A DNA stretch of 49,129 nt from an uncultured Bacteroidota bacterium (lineage in GTDB: Bacteria > Bacteroidota > Bacteroidia > Chitinophagales > Chitinophagaceae), in the NCBI GenBank assembly GCA_903882805.1, contig CAIRYK010000057.1, positions 1-49,129 of the forward strand. The letters are read 5' to 3'. The notes under the pieces are model-generated. The model was given only the letters and a program-made list of their open reading frames with translations. It ran no database searches and was not told where the DNA came from. This document shows, piece after piece, positions 9,414 to 17,571 of this stretch (the stretch's first letter is position 1; each line of letters opens with the position of its first letter). The position numbers were made by a program, and so were the translations under genes.

Positions 9414-9680
9414 ATGGCTAAGCAAAACGAAATAAAATTTCTTACTACCCAGCGGGTAGAAAAACGCGCAAAGAAATACTGCCGTTTTAAGAAGATGGGC
9501 ATCCGGTATATTGACTACAAGGACGGTGAATTTCTGAAAAAGTTCTTGAACGAACAAGGCAGAATGCTCCCCCGCCGCATTACCGGTAACTCGCTGAAAT
9601 ATCAGCGTAAAGTATCTCAGGCGATAAAAAAGGCCCGCCAGATGGCTCTTTTACCATATGTTACTGACCTTCTAAAGTAA
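9414..9680 (+). CDS. rpsR: 30S ribosomal protein S18
   Basis: 88 aa. The conserved core is present: [15 protein letters not shown], then [37 protein letters not shown] in order. S18 forms a heterodimer with S6 on the platform of the 30S subunit. The gene lies 12 nt after rpsF and 8 nt before rplI, so the three are surely co-transcribed. Only one cysteine is seen in the N-terminal region, so this is not the four-cysteine zinc-binding form. Confidence 0.97.
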   Translation: MAKQNEIKFLTTQRVEKRAKKYCRFKKMGIRYIDYKDGEFLKKFLNEQGRMLPRRITGNSLKYQRKVSQAIKKARQMALLPYVTDLLK

Positions 9681-9688
9681 ACTAATTT

Positions 9689-10135
9689 ATGCAAGTAATT
9701 CTTATAAAAGACGTTGATAATCTGGGCTCGGCCCACGAAATGGTAGCAGTAAAGCCGGGTTATGCCCGCAACTACCTGATACCAGGCAAGTTTGCGATAG
9801 AAGCCAGCGCTTCCAACACCAAAATAATGGAAGAGCGTCGCAAGCAAATGCAGAAAAAAGAAGATAAAATAATGGCAGAAATAGCCAATGTTACCGAAAT
9901 ACTGAAAGCATCGCCAATTAAAGTTGGCGCTAAAATCGGCGTTAGCGGCAAAATATTCGGCTCTGTTACTTCTATCCAGATTGCACGCGCTATCCGTGAG
10001 CAAAAAGGTTACGAAATCGATCGCCGCCGTATCACTATCGTTGACGATGTGAAAGAAGCAGGCACGCACAAAGCAAGCATCGACTTCGGTAAAGAAAACG
10101 TTGTTGAGATCGACTTTGAAGTGGTTAGCGAATAG
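9689..10135 (+). CDS. rplI: 50S ribosomal protein L9
   Basis: 148 aa, the normal length. The N-terminal 23S rRNA-binding domain begins MQVILIKDVDNLGSAHEMV and contains VKPGYARNYLIPGKFA, the L9 signature. A long connecting helix rich in Lys and Glu (EERRKQMQKKEDKIMAE) leads to the C-terminal domain with KIGVSGKIFGSVTS. It is the last gene of the rpsF-rpsR-rplI operon and is followed by a strong hairpin terminator. Confidence 0.97.
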   Translation: MQVILIKDVDNLGSAHEMVAVKPGYARNYLIPGKFAIEASASNTKIMEERRKQMQKKEDKIMAEIANVTEILKASPIKVGAKIGVSGKIFGSVTSIQIARAIREQKGYEIDRRRITIVDDVKEAGTHKASIDFGKENVVEIDFEVVSE

Positions 10136-10161
10136 TTTACTACTTTCAATAAACATCATAG

Positions 10162-10193
10162 AAAGGGCTGTCTGTTTCAGACGGCCCTTTTTG
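10162..10193 (+). terminator. Intrinsic terminator of the rpsF operon
   Basis: A 13-bp stem (AAAGGGCTGTCTG with CAGACGGCCCTTT, one G-T wobble) has a TTT loop and runs into a T tract. It lies 26 nt after the rplI stop. Confidence 0.9.
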
Positions 10194-10310
10194 ATATGCG
10201 CCTAATGCAATCGCCAAGTTTGGGTTGGGTAAACACCCTATTCCTTAATCAAAATGGCGTAAATTTACCCAAACCGCCGCACTACCAACTACAAAATTGA
10301 ATCCGGCCAC

Positions 10311-11501
10311 ATGCAATTAAATCCATCTGAAACTGGCTTAACAACTATAAAATCGCGTCGCAGTATCGCGTTTTATGCTACATTGGTATTTGCAATTATC
10401 TTCTATCTGGTATTCCTTGGGCCCGTATTGATGGCTATTGCTTTTGATGAAGAAACTGCCAACTATATCCTTATCGCGGCCAGCTTACTGATATTCTACC
10501 TCGGTTTTTATACGATTTATGCGTATTACCGAATGGCACCCAAAGTTATTGCCGACAATCGGGGTATTGCATTCAATAATAGGAGCTATGTGTGGACGGA
10601 TGTGGAGAGCGCAACCTTTAGCGGAAAAATGCCTTTTAGGTATATAACCCTGCATAGTTTCGAAGGTATGAAACTGGCGTTTAAGGGCGGAGCAACAGAA
10701 TATTTGCACAATACCATGTATAGCAATATGGCTGAAATAAAGCGGTTTGTGGATAGTAATGTAAATGCTGCCGCCGCAACCCTATCCCCTAATGCACACC
10801 AGCGTTATGAAAACTATTTACCCGAACCCGACATCGCTACTGAGCATCCGGTAAAATACAAAGGCAACCAACTAAAAACAATGCAAGGCATTTTTATATG
10901 GTTGATCATTATTGGGTCTATTTTTTTCATTGCTTTGATTAATGACGCTACGGTAACCGCCCTGTTGTTTATGTTCAATATTTTATTTTTTATTATTCTG
11001 TCCATACCGCTAAATTACTTTTGTATATCGGAACATTATCTGATAGTCAGGAATCACAATTTAATATGGAAGCGCAAAACCTTTCTACTGGCCAATGTAT
11101 CCAAAATTCTATTTGACGCTGAAGGGCGCGCTGAAAACACATTAACAATTTACAATAAAGATTTTAGTGTAAACGCTTTTCAAGCAGCAACGTTGAGCAA
11201 CGAACGATGGCTGGCGCTGAAACGACACCTGGAGACCGCAGGTGTAGCGGTAGTTGATGAAAACAACTTTGCAGATCTGGTAACGCCTGCTGGCAAAAAA
11301 AGGAACAAAATGATGCATATTTCGTTTTTTGCCTACTTTGTTTTTTGCGGTGTAGCGATGACAATGACAGAGATGGCCAACCTGAGCGAGATAGTAACAA
11401 AAATATTGATGCTGTTAATAGCGCTGGGGGGTATTGTTGGCATGTTGTTCCTTTACCTGTATCTGGTCAGAAAATACGTAGATAACGGCACAAGCGATTA
11501 A
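10311..11501 (+). CDS. Membrane protein with two PH-like halves, unknown function
   Basis: 396 aa. The protein seems to contain the same design twice: two hydrophobic helices, then a soluble beta-rich stretch. Half one has helices at ~22-70 and a soluble part starting PKVIADNRGIAF, with W-T-D-V-E-SATF. Half two has helices at ~190-240 and a soluble part starting CISEHYLIVRN, with VSKILFDAEGR. The soluble parts resemble bacterial PH-like domains of the kind found after paired membrane helices. Two more helices close the protein at ~335-390. No catalytic motif is visible. It stands alone between the rplI terminator and the PorP/SprF gene. The PH-like assignment is by eye and no function can be named. 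Confidence 0.8.
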   Translation: MQLNPSETGLTTIKSRRSIAFYATLVFAIIFYLVFLGPVLMAIAFDEETANYILIAASLLIFYLGFYTIYAYYRMAPKVIADNRGIAFNNRSYVWTDVESATFSGKMPFRYITLHSFEGMKLAFKGGATEYLHNTMYSNMAEIKRFVDSNVNAAAATLSPNAHQRYENYLPEPDIATEHPVKYKGNQLKTMQGIFIWLIIIGSIFFIALINDATVTALLFMFNILFFIILSIPLNYFCISEHYLIVRNHNLIWKRKTFLLANVSKILFDAEGRAENTLTIYNKDFSVNAFQAATLSNERWLALKRHLETAGVAVVDENNFADLVTPAGKKRNKMMHISFFAYFVFCGVAMTMTEMANLSEIVTKILMLLIALGGIVGMLFLYLYLVRKYVDNGTSD

Positions 11502-11746
11502 CTTGCACTACTTCGGAAATTAATCAAATATATGTAAATAATCTATATAATTAAGATAACAACAACTTAATATTACAGCTCAAAGTGGCCTGAAATAAAC
11601 TAAAAAGTCTAAACCTCAAGTATCGCACAAAAAAAAAGGAAATTGGGGCCCAACTAAAATAATATTTCCCAATGTCTTGTATAGAAAGAAATTTTCGCGT
11701 AAATTGCTGTCAGATTTTTTTTAGCGTATTTATAAATTACCAAAAG

Positions 11747-12787
11747 ATGAAGAAATTAGTACTTGGAGTTAGTGCTGCATTGATGTTGGCGGGGTCTGCA
11801 ATTGCTCAGGATGTACACTTTACTCAATACTTTACATCACCGCTTACCTTGAATCCTGCAATGACTGGTCTGGTTTCTGAAGACCTTCGTTTTGCAGGCA
11901 ACTACCGTACACAATGGTCTTCTGTTTCTTCAAATCCATATATAACAGGTACAGTATCATACGATATGGCTATGCTGAAAGGCAAATTGCCCGAAGGCGA
12001 TGCGCTTGGACTTGGTGTCATGGGCTTGTATGACAAATCTGGTAGCGGTGGATTGACCAACACAACAATTGGATTATCGCTTGCCTATCACAAGGCCTTT
12101 GGCCGCGACAGACAGCAGCATATTTCTTTTGGTCTGCAGGGTAATTTGGTTCAGAAATCAATCAATTTCCAGAAATTGACTTTCGAGGACATGTTTGATG
12201 TAAGTTCAGGTCAGGTATCAAAACCTACTTTGGAGAAATTTACCAACCTTGACCTTTCCTACCCCGATTTCAATGGCGGGATCATGTATTCAGGCAAAGT
12301 AGCTGATCACGTAACCATGTATGCCGGTTACTCTATGTACCATCTTACAGAGCCTACCGAGAGCTTTCTTGCAGATGCACACCAGATACACCGTCGTCAT
12401 ACCGGCTATCTCGGCGGCGCATTCGATATGAATGAGCATACAGTATTGTACGCAAGCGCATTGTACCAAAGTCAGGCTTCTGCTACAGAGGTGTTGATAG
12501 GAACAGCAGTTGGTTTTATCCTCAATCCTGGTCATGATCTGGAATATCAGAAAAATACTATTTTCTATCTGGGCGGCTGGTATCGCTACGGAGATGCAAT
12601 TGCGCCTTACATAGCATTAGAATGGTCTAAAATGCGCTTAGGTATCAGTTACGACGTGAATGCATCGAGCTTTACACCTGCAACTGGCGGTATGGGCGGC
12701 TATGAAATATCACTCCTTTTCTTCGGAAGAATCAACAAACACGAAAGAAATCAAAACTACAACTGGTCTTGTCCTAAGTTGTATTAA
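11747..12787 (+). CDS. PorP/SprF family outer membrane protein (type IX secretion)
   Basis: 346 aa from the ATG at 11747, chosen because it starts a clear signal peptide (MKKLVLGVSAALMLAGSAIAQ); the frame is open to 11672 but that extension is not signal-like. The mature protein begins DVHFTQYFTSPLTLNPAMTGL, the hallmark start of the PorP/SprF family, and continues as alternating beta strands typical of an outer membrane barrel (FNGGIMYSG, VTMYAGYSMYHL, YLGGWYRYGDAIAPYIALEW). PorP belongs to the T9SS; SprF is needed for surface delivery of the giant gliding adhesin SprB. Family members are often encoded beside the substrate they serve. Here no T9SS substrate is directly adjacent, although the giant repeat gene lies about 3.5 kb away across the ribosomal operon. 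A terminator follows. Confidence 0.92.
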   Translation: MKKLVLGVSAALMLAGSAIAQDVHFTQYFTSPLTLNPAMTGLVSEDLRFAGNYRTQWSSVSSNPYITGTVSYDMAMLKGKLPEGDALGLGVMGLYDKSGSGGLTNTTIGLSLAYHKAFGRDRQQHISFGLQGNLVQKSINFQKLTFEDMFDVSSGQVSKPTLEKFTNLDLSYPDFNGGIMYSGKVADHVTMYAGYSMYHLTEPTESFLADAHQIHRRHTGYLGGAFDMNEHTVLYASALYQSQASATEVLIGTAVGFILNPGHDLEYQKNTIFYLGGWYRYGDAIAPYIALEWSKMRLGISYDVNASSFTPATGGMGGYEISLLFFGRINKHERNQNYNWSCPKLY

Positions 12788-12806
12788 TCTCAAAATATTT
12801 GACACC

Positions 12807-12835
12807 GACCCGGCAAATTGCCGGGTCTTTTTTTT
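12807..12835 (+). terminator. Intrinsic terminator after the PorP/SprF gene
   Basis: GACCCGGCAA at 12807-12816 pairs perfectly with TTGCCGGGTC at 12818-12827, followed by eight T residues. It lies 20 nt after the stop. Confidence 0.92.
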
Positions 12836-12860
12836 GCGATATTGTAATAGAAATCAATGA

Positions 12861-12890
12861 TTTGAAAATAGCGGTTAAACCCTACTTTTG
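12861..12890 (+). promoter_or_regulatory. Promoter of the dienelactone hydrolase-like gene
   Basis: TTTG at 12861-12864 and TACTTTTG at 12883-12890 are 18 bp apart, matching the Bacteroidota consensus. The ATG at 12907 follows closely, so the leader is only about 10 nt. Confidence 0.7.
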
Positions 12891-12906
12891 TCAAAAACAG
12901 GAGAGT

Positions 12907-13758
12907 ATGACATTCAGAAAAATTGCTTTAGCGGCGGCATTAGTATCTATATCAGCGGCAACCGCATTCGGACAAAGTTGTTGTAAAAAACCAAGCGGCA
13001 ATAGCATGAAATCGCTGGCGTTAAGCGCGGCTTTTGAGGCAGCACATCTTGCTCCGCTACCCATAAGCTATTCGCCCAAAAAAGGAGAAATGATACAATA
13101 CCCTACTGCAGGAGGCGTAGATGGCATGGCATTTCATATACCGGCAGAAAAGAAAACTGATAAAGTACTGATAGTCGTGCACGAATGGTGGGGACTAAAT
13201 GACTACATAAAACGCGAAGCCGAAAACTGGCAAAAAGAGCTGGGCGGCGATGTGGAAGTATACGCCATTGACCTCTATGACGGCCTTGTTGCCACAAAAC
13301 CTGAAGAAGCAGGAAAATTGATGTCGGGACTACAACAAAAGCGTGCCGAAGACATTGTAAAGGGCGTACTGAACAAGGTAGGATCCGGCAAAAAAATTGC
13401 CACCATAGGCTGGTGCATGGGCGGCACATGGTCGTTCAACACCGCATTACTTGCAGGCAAAGATGCAGTAGGTTGCGTTATGTATTATGGCTTCCCTGAG
13501 CAAGACGAAAAGAAGGTGAAGCAGCTAAAAACGAATGTACTCTATATATACGGAGACAAAGACAACTTTATAAAGGCTGAGGATGTGGCAGAACTGGACA
13601 AGAAAGTAACTGCAAACGGACATAAATTTGAACAGCATAACTTTAGCGCAGTGCACGCATTTGCCAACCCAAGCAATCCTAAATTTGACGCCAAGGCAGC
13701 AGGTGAAGCACAGACATTTGCATTAAAGTTCTTGAAAGAAAAACTGGCTCTAAAATAA
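12907..13758 (+). CDS. Secreted dienelactone hydrolase family protein
   Basis: 283 aa from ATG at 12907, which begins a signal peptide ending ATAFGQ; the promoter lies just upstream, so the longer open frame from 12799 is not used. The alpha/beta-hydrolase core carries VVHEWWGLNDY, the nucleophile elbow GWCMGG with Cys170, an acid in YGDKDN (Asp219 most likely) and His250 in AVHAFANP. This Cys-Asp-His triad is the signature of dienelactone hydrolases rather than serine esterases. The substrate is unknown; family members act on dienelactones and other small esters. The signal peptide indicates a periplasmic location. Single-gene unit with its own promoter and a terminator shared with the convergent gene. 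Confidence 0.92.
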   Translation: MTFRKIALAAALVSISAATAFGQSCCKKPSGNSMKSLALSAAFEAAHLAPLPISYSPKKGEMIQYPTAGGVDGMAFHIPAEKKTDKVLIVVHEWWGLNDYIKREAENWQKELGGDVEVYAIDLYDGLVATKPEEAGKLMSGLQQKRAEDIVKGVLNKVGSGKKIATIGWCMGGTWSFNTALLAGKDAVGCVMYYGFPEQDEKKVKQLKTNVLYIYGDKDNFIKAEDVAELDKKVTANGHKFEQHNFSAVHAFANPSNPKFDAKAAGEAQTFALKFLKEKLALK

Positions 13759-13785
13759 GCAAAGGCTTCAATAGTTTACAACTAA

Positions 13786-13824
13786 AAGGCATCATACCGT
13801 ATACTACATACGCTATGATGCCTT
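13786..13824. terminator. Bidirectional terminator between convergent genes
   Basis: AAGGCATCATA and TATGATGCCTT form an 11-bp stem which, after one C-C mismatch, continues with CGTAT/ATACG around a 5-nt loop. The plus strand continues AGTTTT, and the minus strand continues TTTTAGTTG. It can therefore serve both the hydrolase gene (+) and the 163-aa gene (-). Confidence 0.85.
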
Positions 13825-13870
13825 AGTTTTCATAGTAGCTCTCCTATTTCGGGAACGAATCAGAACGTTA

Positions 13871-14362
13871 TCAGGCAATACCCTGACCGCGAGAACCGTT
13901 GCTGAATTGAGGTAATGAGGTAGGCTTCAATTGAAGATCTACAAATGGCCGATCAGCAACGTCTATCTGTACACCTATTAGCGACAGATTTATGATATCG
14001 TTCAGTTTCTGACAACCCTGTTGCAACAAGTTGTGCATCAGGTAAGAGCATGGGTTTATAAGGGCAGGCCAGGAGTGGAGCATTGCAGCGCCCGACTCCC
14101 AAACAAAATCGGGCGGCAATAGCTGAGGAAAAGTAGAAACAAGTGTATAAAATGGTCCGGCATCATCTACCGACGAGTAGTAGGCAATTTTCACTACAAC
14201 GCAGTAGGTTGGTTGCAAGTTGGGGTGCAGTCCAAGCACAGGCGCACCGCGCTCCTCAAGCACATGAAACTGCTTTACTTTTTCGAATATGCGCGGCTCA
14301 AGATCCGCTAACAAGTCATTGATTTTGTTTAAAGACGATAATTGATCTGATGTGTACGACAT
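13871..14362 (-). CDS. Hypothetical protein, 163 aa
   Basis: I do not recognise this protein. It has no signal peptide or membrane helix. The N-terminal third looks helical and charged (SSLNKINDLLADLEPRIFEKVKQFHVLEERGAPV). The middle has beta-like segments (YCVVVKIAYYS, FYTLVSTFPQ). The rest is mixed, with WESGAAMLHSW and a C-terminal VDLQLKPTSLPQF. The start at ATG 14362 is supported by an exact -7 box TACTTTTG just upstream at 14379-14386. It is probably a single gene transcribed in the same direction as lgt, with its 3' end facing the dienelactone hydrolase gene and sharing its terminator. Confidence 0.75.
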   Translation of the reverse strand: MSYTSDQLSSLNKINDLLADLEPRIFEKVKQFHVLEERGAPVLGLHPNLQPTYCVVVKIAYYSSVDDAGPFYTLVSTFPQLLPPDFVWESGAAMLHSWPALINPCSYLMHNLLQQGCQKLNDIINLSLIGVQIDVADRPFVDLQLKPTSLPQFSNGSRGQGIA

Positions 14363-14378
14363 TTTGTAAAAGTTTCCT

Positions 14379-14425
14379 CAAAAGTAGAATGCCACTACGC
14401 CAAACAATGGCGCAGTGGCATTCTA
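14379..14425 (-). promoter_or_regulatory. Hairpin/terminator overlapping a promoter between lgt and the 163-aa gene
   Basis: An 18-bp inverted repeat with one mismatch (arms 14385-14402 and 14408-14425, loop AACAA) lies 42 nt after the lgt stop. On the minus strand it is followed by CTTTTG, a short U tract, so it may terminate lgt. The same bases make TACTTTTG (plus coordinates 14379-14386), an exact -7 box for the 163-aa gene. TTG at 14405-14407, 18 bp upstream, falls in the hairpin loop. The repeat fills the space between the two promoter boxes. Confidence 0.7.
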
Positions 14426-14466
14426 AAAAAGGGAAGTAGGCAAAATGTGGATATCTTAGACAAGGG

Positions 14467-15732
14467 CTATTGTTGCTGCGCAACAGATGAAGGCTTGCTA
14501 TCTTTATAAAACAGCAATAAGGCAATACCCGTAATTACTAGTACTACCGAAAGTATTTCGGCCTGCGAAGGGTGGATAAAGCCCCAGTCGTATTTATAAT
14601 TCACTCTGATGAGCTCAACCAGAAACCGCTCTACGCCAACCAGAATGAGGTAAAAGCCAAACATTTGTAATGTACGCTTAAAACGGCTGCGCAATGCCCA
14701 CATGACAAAGAACAACAATATACATGTAATGGCTTCGTAAATAGGCGTAGGAAAAACACTCACCGGCAAAACGTTGCAGTATTCGCCCACACAGCCATGA
14801 ATAGGCATTCCTTCGTGGCCAACATTGTGCGGAAAATTCATACCCAGCAACCAGTCGGGCAGCCAGAAAGGGGCATGAAAATAGGCATGAGGCGCATCGG
14901 GAGGCAAAATCTGCATAGCTTTCAGTCCTTCCTCCGGCGATACAAAACGTAATGATCCGTCGGGATTGGAAACATAGGCTGAATTGTAGATACCCCAGTC
15001 GCCATCGCCCGATAGCTGGCAACCCAACCTGCCTATACCATAGGCAAGCATAATGCCCGGAGCGGCAGCATCGCAGAGGTAGGCAAAAGGGATTTTATGC
15101 TTGCGGGCAAAAAAGTAAAAAGCAAGGGTAGCAACAATCAACCCACCTAAGAACGTAAGCCCCGAAGAAGAGGTAAGATTATGAATAGGATCTTTAATAA
15201 AATCATCCCAAGTTTCGAATGCATTGAATATTTTCGCCCCGGCAAGTCCGCCAACTGCGGCAATAACTACAATCTCCGTCATCAGGTCATGAGGGTATAT
15301 GGTGTAGGTAACAGTTTTAGGCTCCGGCAATTCCGCTTTTTTACCCTCATAATATTTTAATGCGGCAAATATAATTGCGCCTAATATTCCGAAAACAATA
15401 TTGCCTTTAGCAGATAGTAAATACCCCATTGGGTCGGGCGAAACCTCAGCAAGCCGACCGTATACTCCCCCTCCTTTAAAACCTACCAGAAAACCAATAA
15501 TGGCAGACACAACAATGTCTGAAGGTTTGAGAGGCAGACCAAGAATAGCAGTTTGTTTTTCAGGCACAAACATACCTTGTTTTGCTTTTCGTTTCAACTC
15601 CTGCATAGTAGCCCAGGCGGCCCCTACAAAAGAAAGCGCAACCAAAAAACCAAAGGTTTTGAACAAACCCAGCCAGTCGGGCATGGGAGCGCCAAAAAGC
15701 GCCTGCAGCAAGTATTGAAAATCGGGATACAT
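14467..15732 (-). CDS. lgt: Prolipoprotein diacylglyceryl transferase (Lgt), large variant
   Basis: 421 aa from ATG 15732 (MYPDFQYLLQALFG), preferred over the longer open frame because the 56 residues upstream look unlike protein. Lgt transfers diacylglycerol from phosphatidylglycerol to the lipobox cysteine of prolipoproteins in the inner membrane, the first step of lipoprotein maturation. Several membrane helices are visible (FGFLVALSFVGAAWA, VSAIIGFLVGFKGGG, IVFGILGAIIFAALKYY, EIVVIAAVGGLAGAKIF and more). The family region reads LAYGIGRLGCQLSGDGDWG, aligning with the Lgt signature but with Cys-Gln-Leu-Ser-Gly-Asp where the classical form has Asn-Phe-x-Asn-x-Glu. About 100 extra N-terminal residues make it longer than E. 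coli Lgt (291 aa). Lipoprotein candidates in this window (38690-40087, 42473-43495) would be substrates. Confidence 0.9.
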   Translation of the reverse strand: MYPDFQYLLQALFGAPMPDWLGLFKTFGFLVALSFVGAAWATMQELKRKAKQGMFVPEKQTAILGLPLKPSDIVVSAIIGFLVGFKGGGVYGRLAEVSPDPMGYLLSAKGNIVFGILGAIIFAALKYYEGKKAELPEPKTVTYTIYPHDLMTEIVVIAAVGGLAGAKIFNAFETWDDFIKDPIHNLTSSSGLTFLGGLIVATLAFYFFARKHKIPFAYLCDAAAPGIMLAYGIGRLGCQLSGDGDWGIYNSAYVSNPDGSLRFVSPEEGLKAMQILPPDAPHAYFHAPFWLPDWLLGMNFPHNVGHEGMPIHGCVGEYCNVLPVSVFPTPIYEAITCILLFFVMWALRSRFKRTLQMFGFYLILVGVERFLVELIRVNYKYDWGFIHPSQAEILSVVLVITGIALLLFYKDSKPSSVAQQQ

Positions 15733-15944
15733 AGATGTAAAAGTAAGTGGATTGATTGGTATGTGCCGCAAAAATCGGTTTTGTAGGCGTAAGTACAAAG
15801 GGAAAGGCAAATTGATAACAGGACAACAACCGAACGCTCTACGCGGGTTAAAATAAAACCCTGAGTCCCGAAACCGTTGAAAACGTGTAAAAGCGCACAA
15901 AACAGGGGTTAAGTATTAGTCAATAAATTATGAATGAAGAAAAG

Positions 15945-15974
15945 TTGCACGAAAAAGAAAGTTTACTACATTTG
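15945..15974 (+). promoter_or_regulatory. Promoter of tRNA-Cys
   Basis: TTG at 15945-15947 and TACATTTG at 15967-15974 are 19 bp apart, an exact match to the phylum consensus. The mature tRNA starts 12 nt downstream. Confidence 0.8.
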
Positions 15975-15985
15975 CACTCACTAAA

Positions 15986-16056
15986 GGTCGGATGGCCGAG
16001 TGGCTAGGCACAGCTCTGCAAAAGCTGCTACAGCGGTTCGAATCCGCTTTCGACCT
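15986..16056 (+). tRNA. tRNA-Cys (anticodon GCA)
   Basis: The cloverleaf is clear. The acceptor arm GGTCGGA pairs with TTCGACC with one G-T wobble. The anticodon stem CAGCT/AGCTG holds the loop CTGCAAA with anticodon GCA. The T arm AGCGG/CCGCT encloses TTCGAAT. The discriminator base is T, as expected for tRNA-Cys. CCA is not encoded. It is transcribed alone from its own promoter to its own terminator. Confidence 0.96.
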
Positions 16057-16067
16057 CAGGTAAATCT

Positions 16068-16100
16068 AAAAACCGCTAATTTATAATTAGCGGTTTTTTT
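16068..16100 (+). terminator. Terminator of tRNA-Cys
   Basis: AAAAACCGCTAAT at 16068-16080 pairs with ATTAGCGGTTTTT at 16086-16098 across a 5-nt loop, and T residues follow. Confidence 0.9.
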
Positions 16101-16256
16101 ATGCTATCCTTTTATTAACTACCCTATTGCGATGAAATCATCATTACCATTGTAAGCTCTGTTATCGCAAATATTATTTACTACTTTCACTACTGATAAA
16201 ACAAATAAAATCAATCGGTAAAGACCGAATGTACGTTATCGCAAACCGAGCGTAAA

Positions 16257-17132
16257 ATGAAGAAACTATTCCCTGTATACCATATCAACTCTATTAAAGA
16301 CGACACGCCGCTGCACGAGGAGGTAACAGCAGCGCCATTTGCAAGCTACCTAAGTTTGCATCCTCATTTCTTGTACCCACACCGGCATAGCTTTTACCAT
16401 ATATTGTTGTTTACGAGCGGTTCAGGTTCGCACACTATCGATTTTCAACAGTTCACTATACAGCCCGGACAAATATACTTTATGTCGCCGGGGCAGGTGC
16501 ACACCTGGAACTTCAGCTCGCAGGCAGATGGATATGTGATCAACTTTTCAGCACATTTTTTCCATAGCTTCCTCAGGGATGCAAACTACCTGGAGCAATT
16601 CCCTTTTTTCAGGGGCGCTGCCGACCAAAGCGTCATCAACCTAAGTCCAACAATCGCACAGCAAGTATCCATAGCTTTCGAATTGGTAATTGCCGAGGTA
16701 AATACGAATAACCACTATACTCAAGACATGATATGCGCATTGCTGACAAGAATATTTATTACTGTAGCACGCGAAACAAGTGGCGCAACAGACAAAGCGC
16801 CTAACCCTAACCACACACAACTTGCCAACTTTAAAAAACTGGTTAACCTTCATTTTGCCGAAAAAAAGCTACCGAAAGAATATGCCGAACTACTGCATAT
16901 AACCCCCGGCCAGCTAAACAATATTTGCAATGAACTGCTGGGCAAACCAGCCGGCGACATAATAAAAGACCGCATAATGCTGGAAGCAAAAAGGATGTTG
17001 GTGAATGCCGGAATAACTATTGCAGAAATAGCCTGGCAATTGGGTTTTAGCGATAATTCCTATTTCAGCAAATATTTCAAAAAAAATACCGGCGCAACCC
17101 CCGATGAGTTTCGGCGCAGCCTCCATTCATAA
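16257..17132 (+). CDS. AraC family transcriptional regulator with cupin sensor domain
   Basis: 291 aa. Residues ~35-110 form an AraC-type cupin (PHRHSFYHILLFTSGSGSHT, then QPGQIYFMSPGQVHTW), a ligand-sensing beta barrel. Residues ~190-291 carry two helix-turn-helix units: the first around KEYAELLHITPGQLNNICNE, the second ending IAEIAWQLGFSDNSYFSKYFKK.TGATPDEFR, the AraC signature. A soluble DNA-binding activator or repressor. The inducer and targets are not evident, since its neighbours are a tRNA and, after a 440-bp gap, a secreted Ig-like protein. Confidence 0.95.
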   Translation: MKKLFPVYHINSIKDDTPLHEEVTAAPFASYLSLHPHFLYPHRHSFYHILLFTSGSGSHTIDFQQFTIQPGQIYFMSPGQVHTWNFSSQADGYVINFSAHFFHSFLRDANYLEQFPFFRGAADQSVINLSPTIAQQVSIAFELVIAEVNTNNHYTQDMICALLTRIFITVARETSGATDKAPNPNHTQLANFKKLVNLHFAEKKLPKEYAELLHITPGQLNNICNELLGKPAGDIIKDRIMLEAKRMLVNAGITIAEIAWQLGFSDNSYFSKYFKKNTGATPDEFRRSLHS

Positions 17133-17571
17133 TTTTTTAAGTCGGGAGTGTCAAATTATGCCAATAACCCTCGAAAACAATGCCAAAATCATGGCAAATT
17201 AAAATAAATATGTAGTTCCTACTAAGATTTCACCTATTTCCTACGTCATATACGTAGAGATAGAGGCTTATAAAAATTCTAATAAATAACGTTAGAACTC
17301 AAAATAATAAGCCATCAATATCGTGTTGAAATGGAAGTAAAACGGCGCTCAGAATAGGAGAAATAACGCAGAATTAATTTTGCATAACTAAATTAATTAT
17401 ATCCAAATTGGCAGAAGCTACTTGCATTAATTTGATTGATTTGATTAAATTTGCTGGCTTATAGTTTTTAGGGTAAAAATATTGCATGGCGATAGCTAAA
17501 AATATGCTAAAAGGCGTACAGTGTATTACTACTTTGATGATTATATTACTAAAAAATTAAACAAACAGAAT
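17133..17571. other. AT-rich intergenic region upstream of an Ig-like gene
   Basis: No gene was found in this stretch of about 440 bp. It contains a small perfect inverted repeat, CTACGT at 17241-17246 and ACGTAG at 17252-17257, of unknown meaning. Just before the downstream gene, TACTTTG near 17530 is one base short of the TAnnTTTG box and could be its -7 element. Confidence 0.5.

Noticed and set aside
15735-15900. Extension of Lgt by 56 N-terminal residues
   Set aside because: The extension is rich in Arg, Phe and Cys and unlike Lgt; ATG 15732 gives a natural N-terminus.
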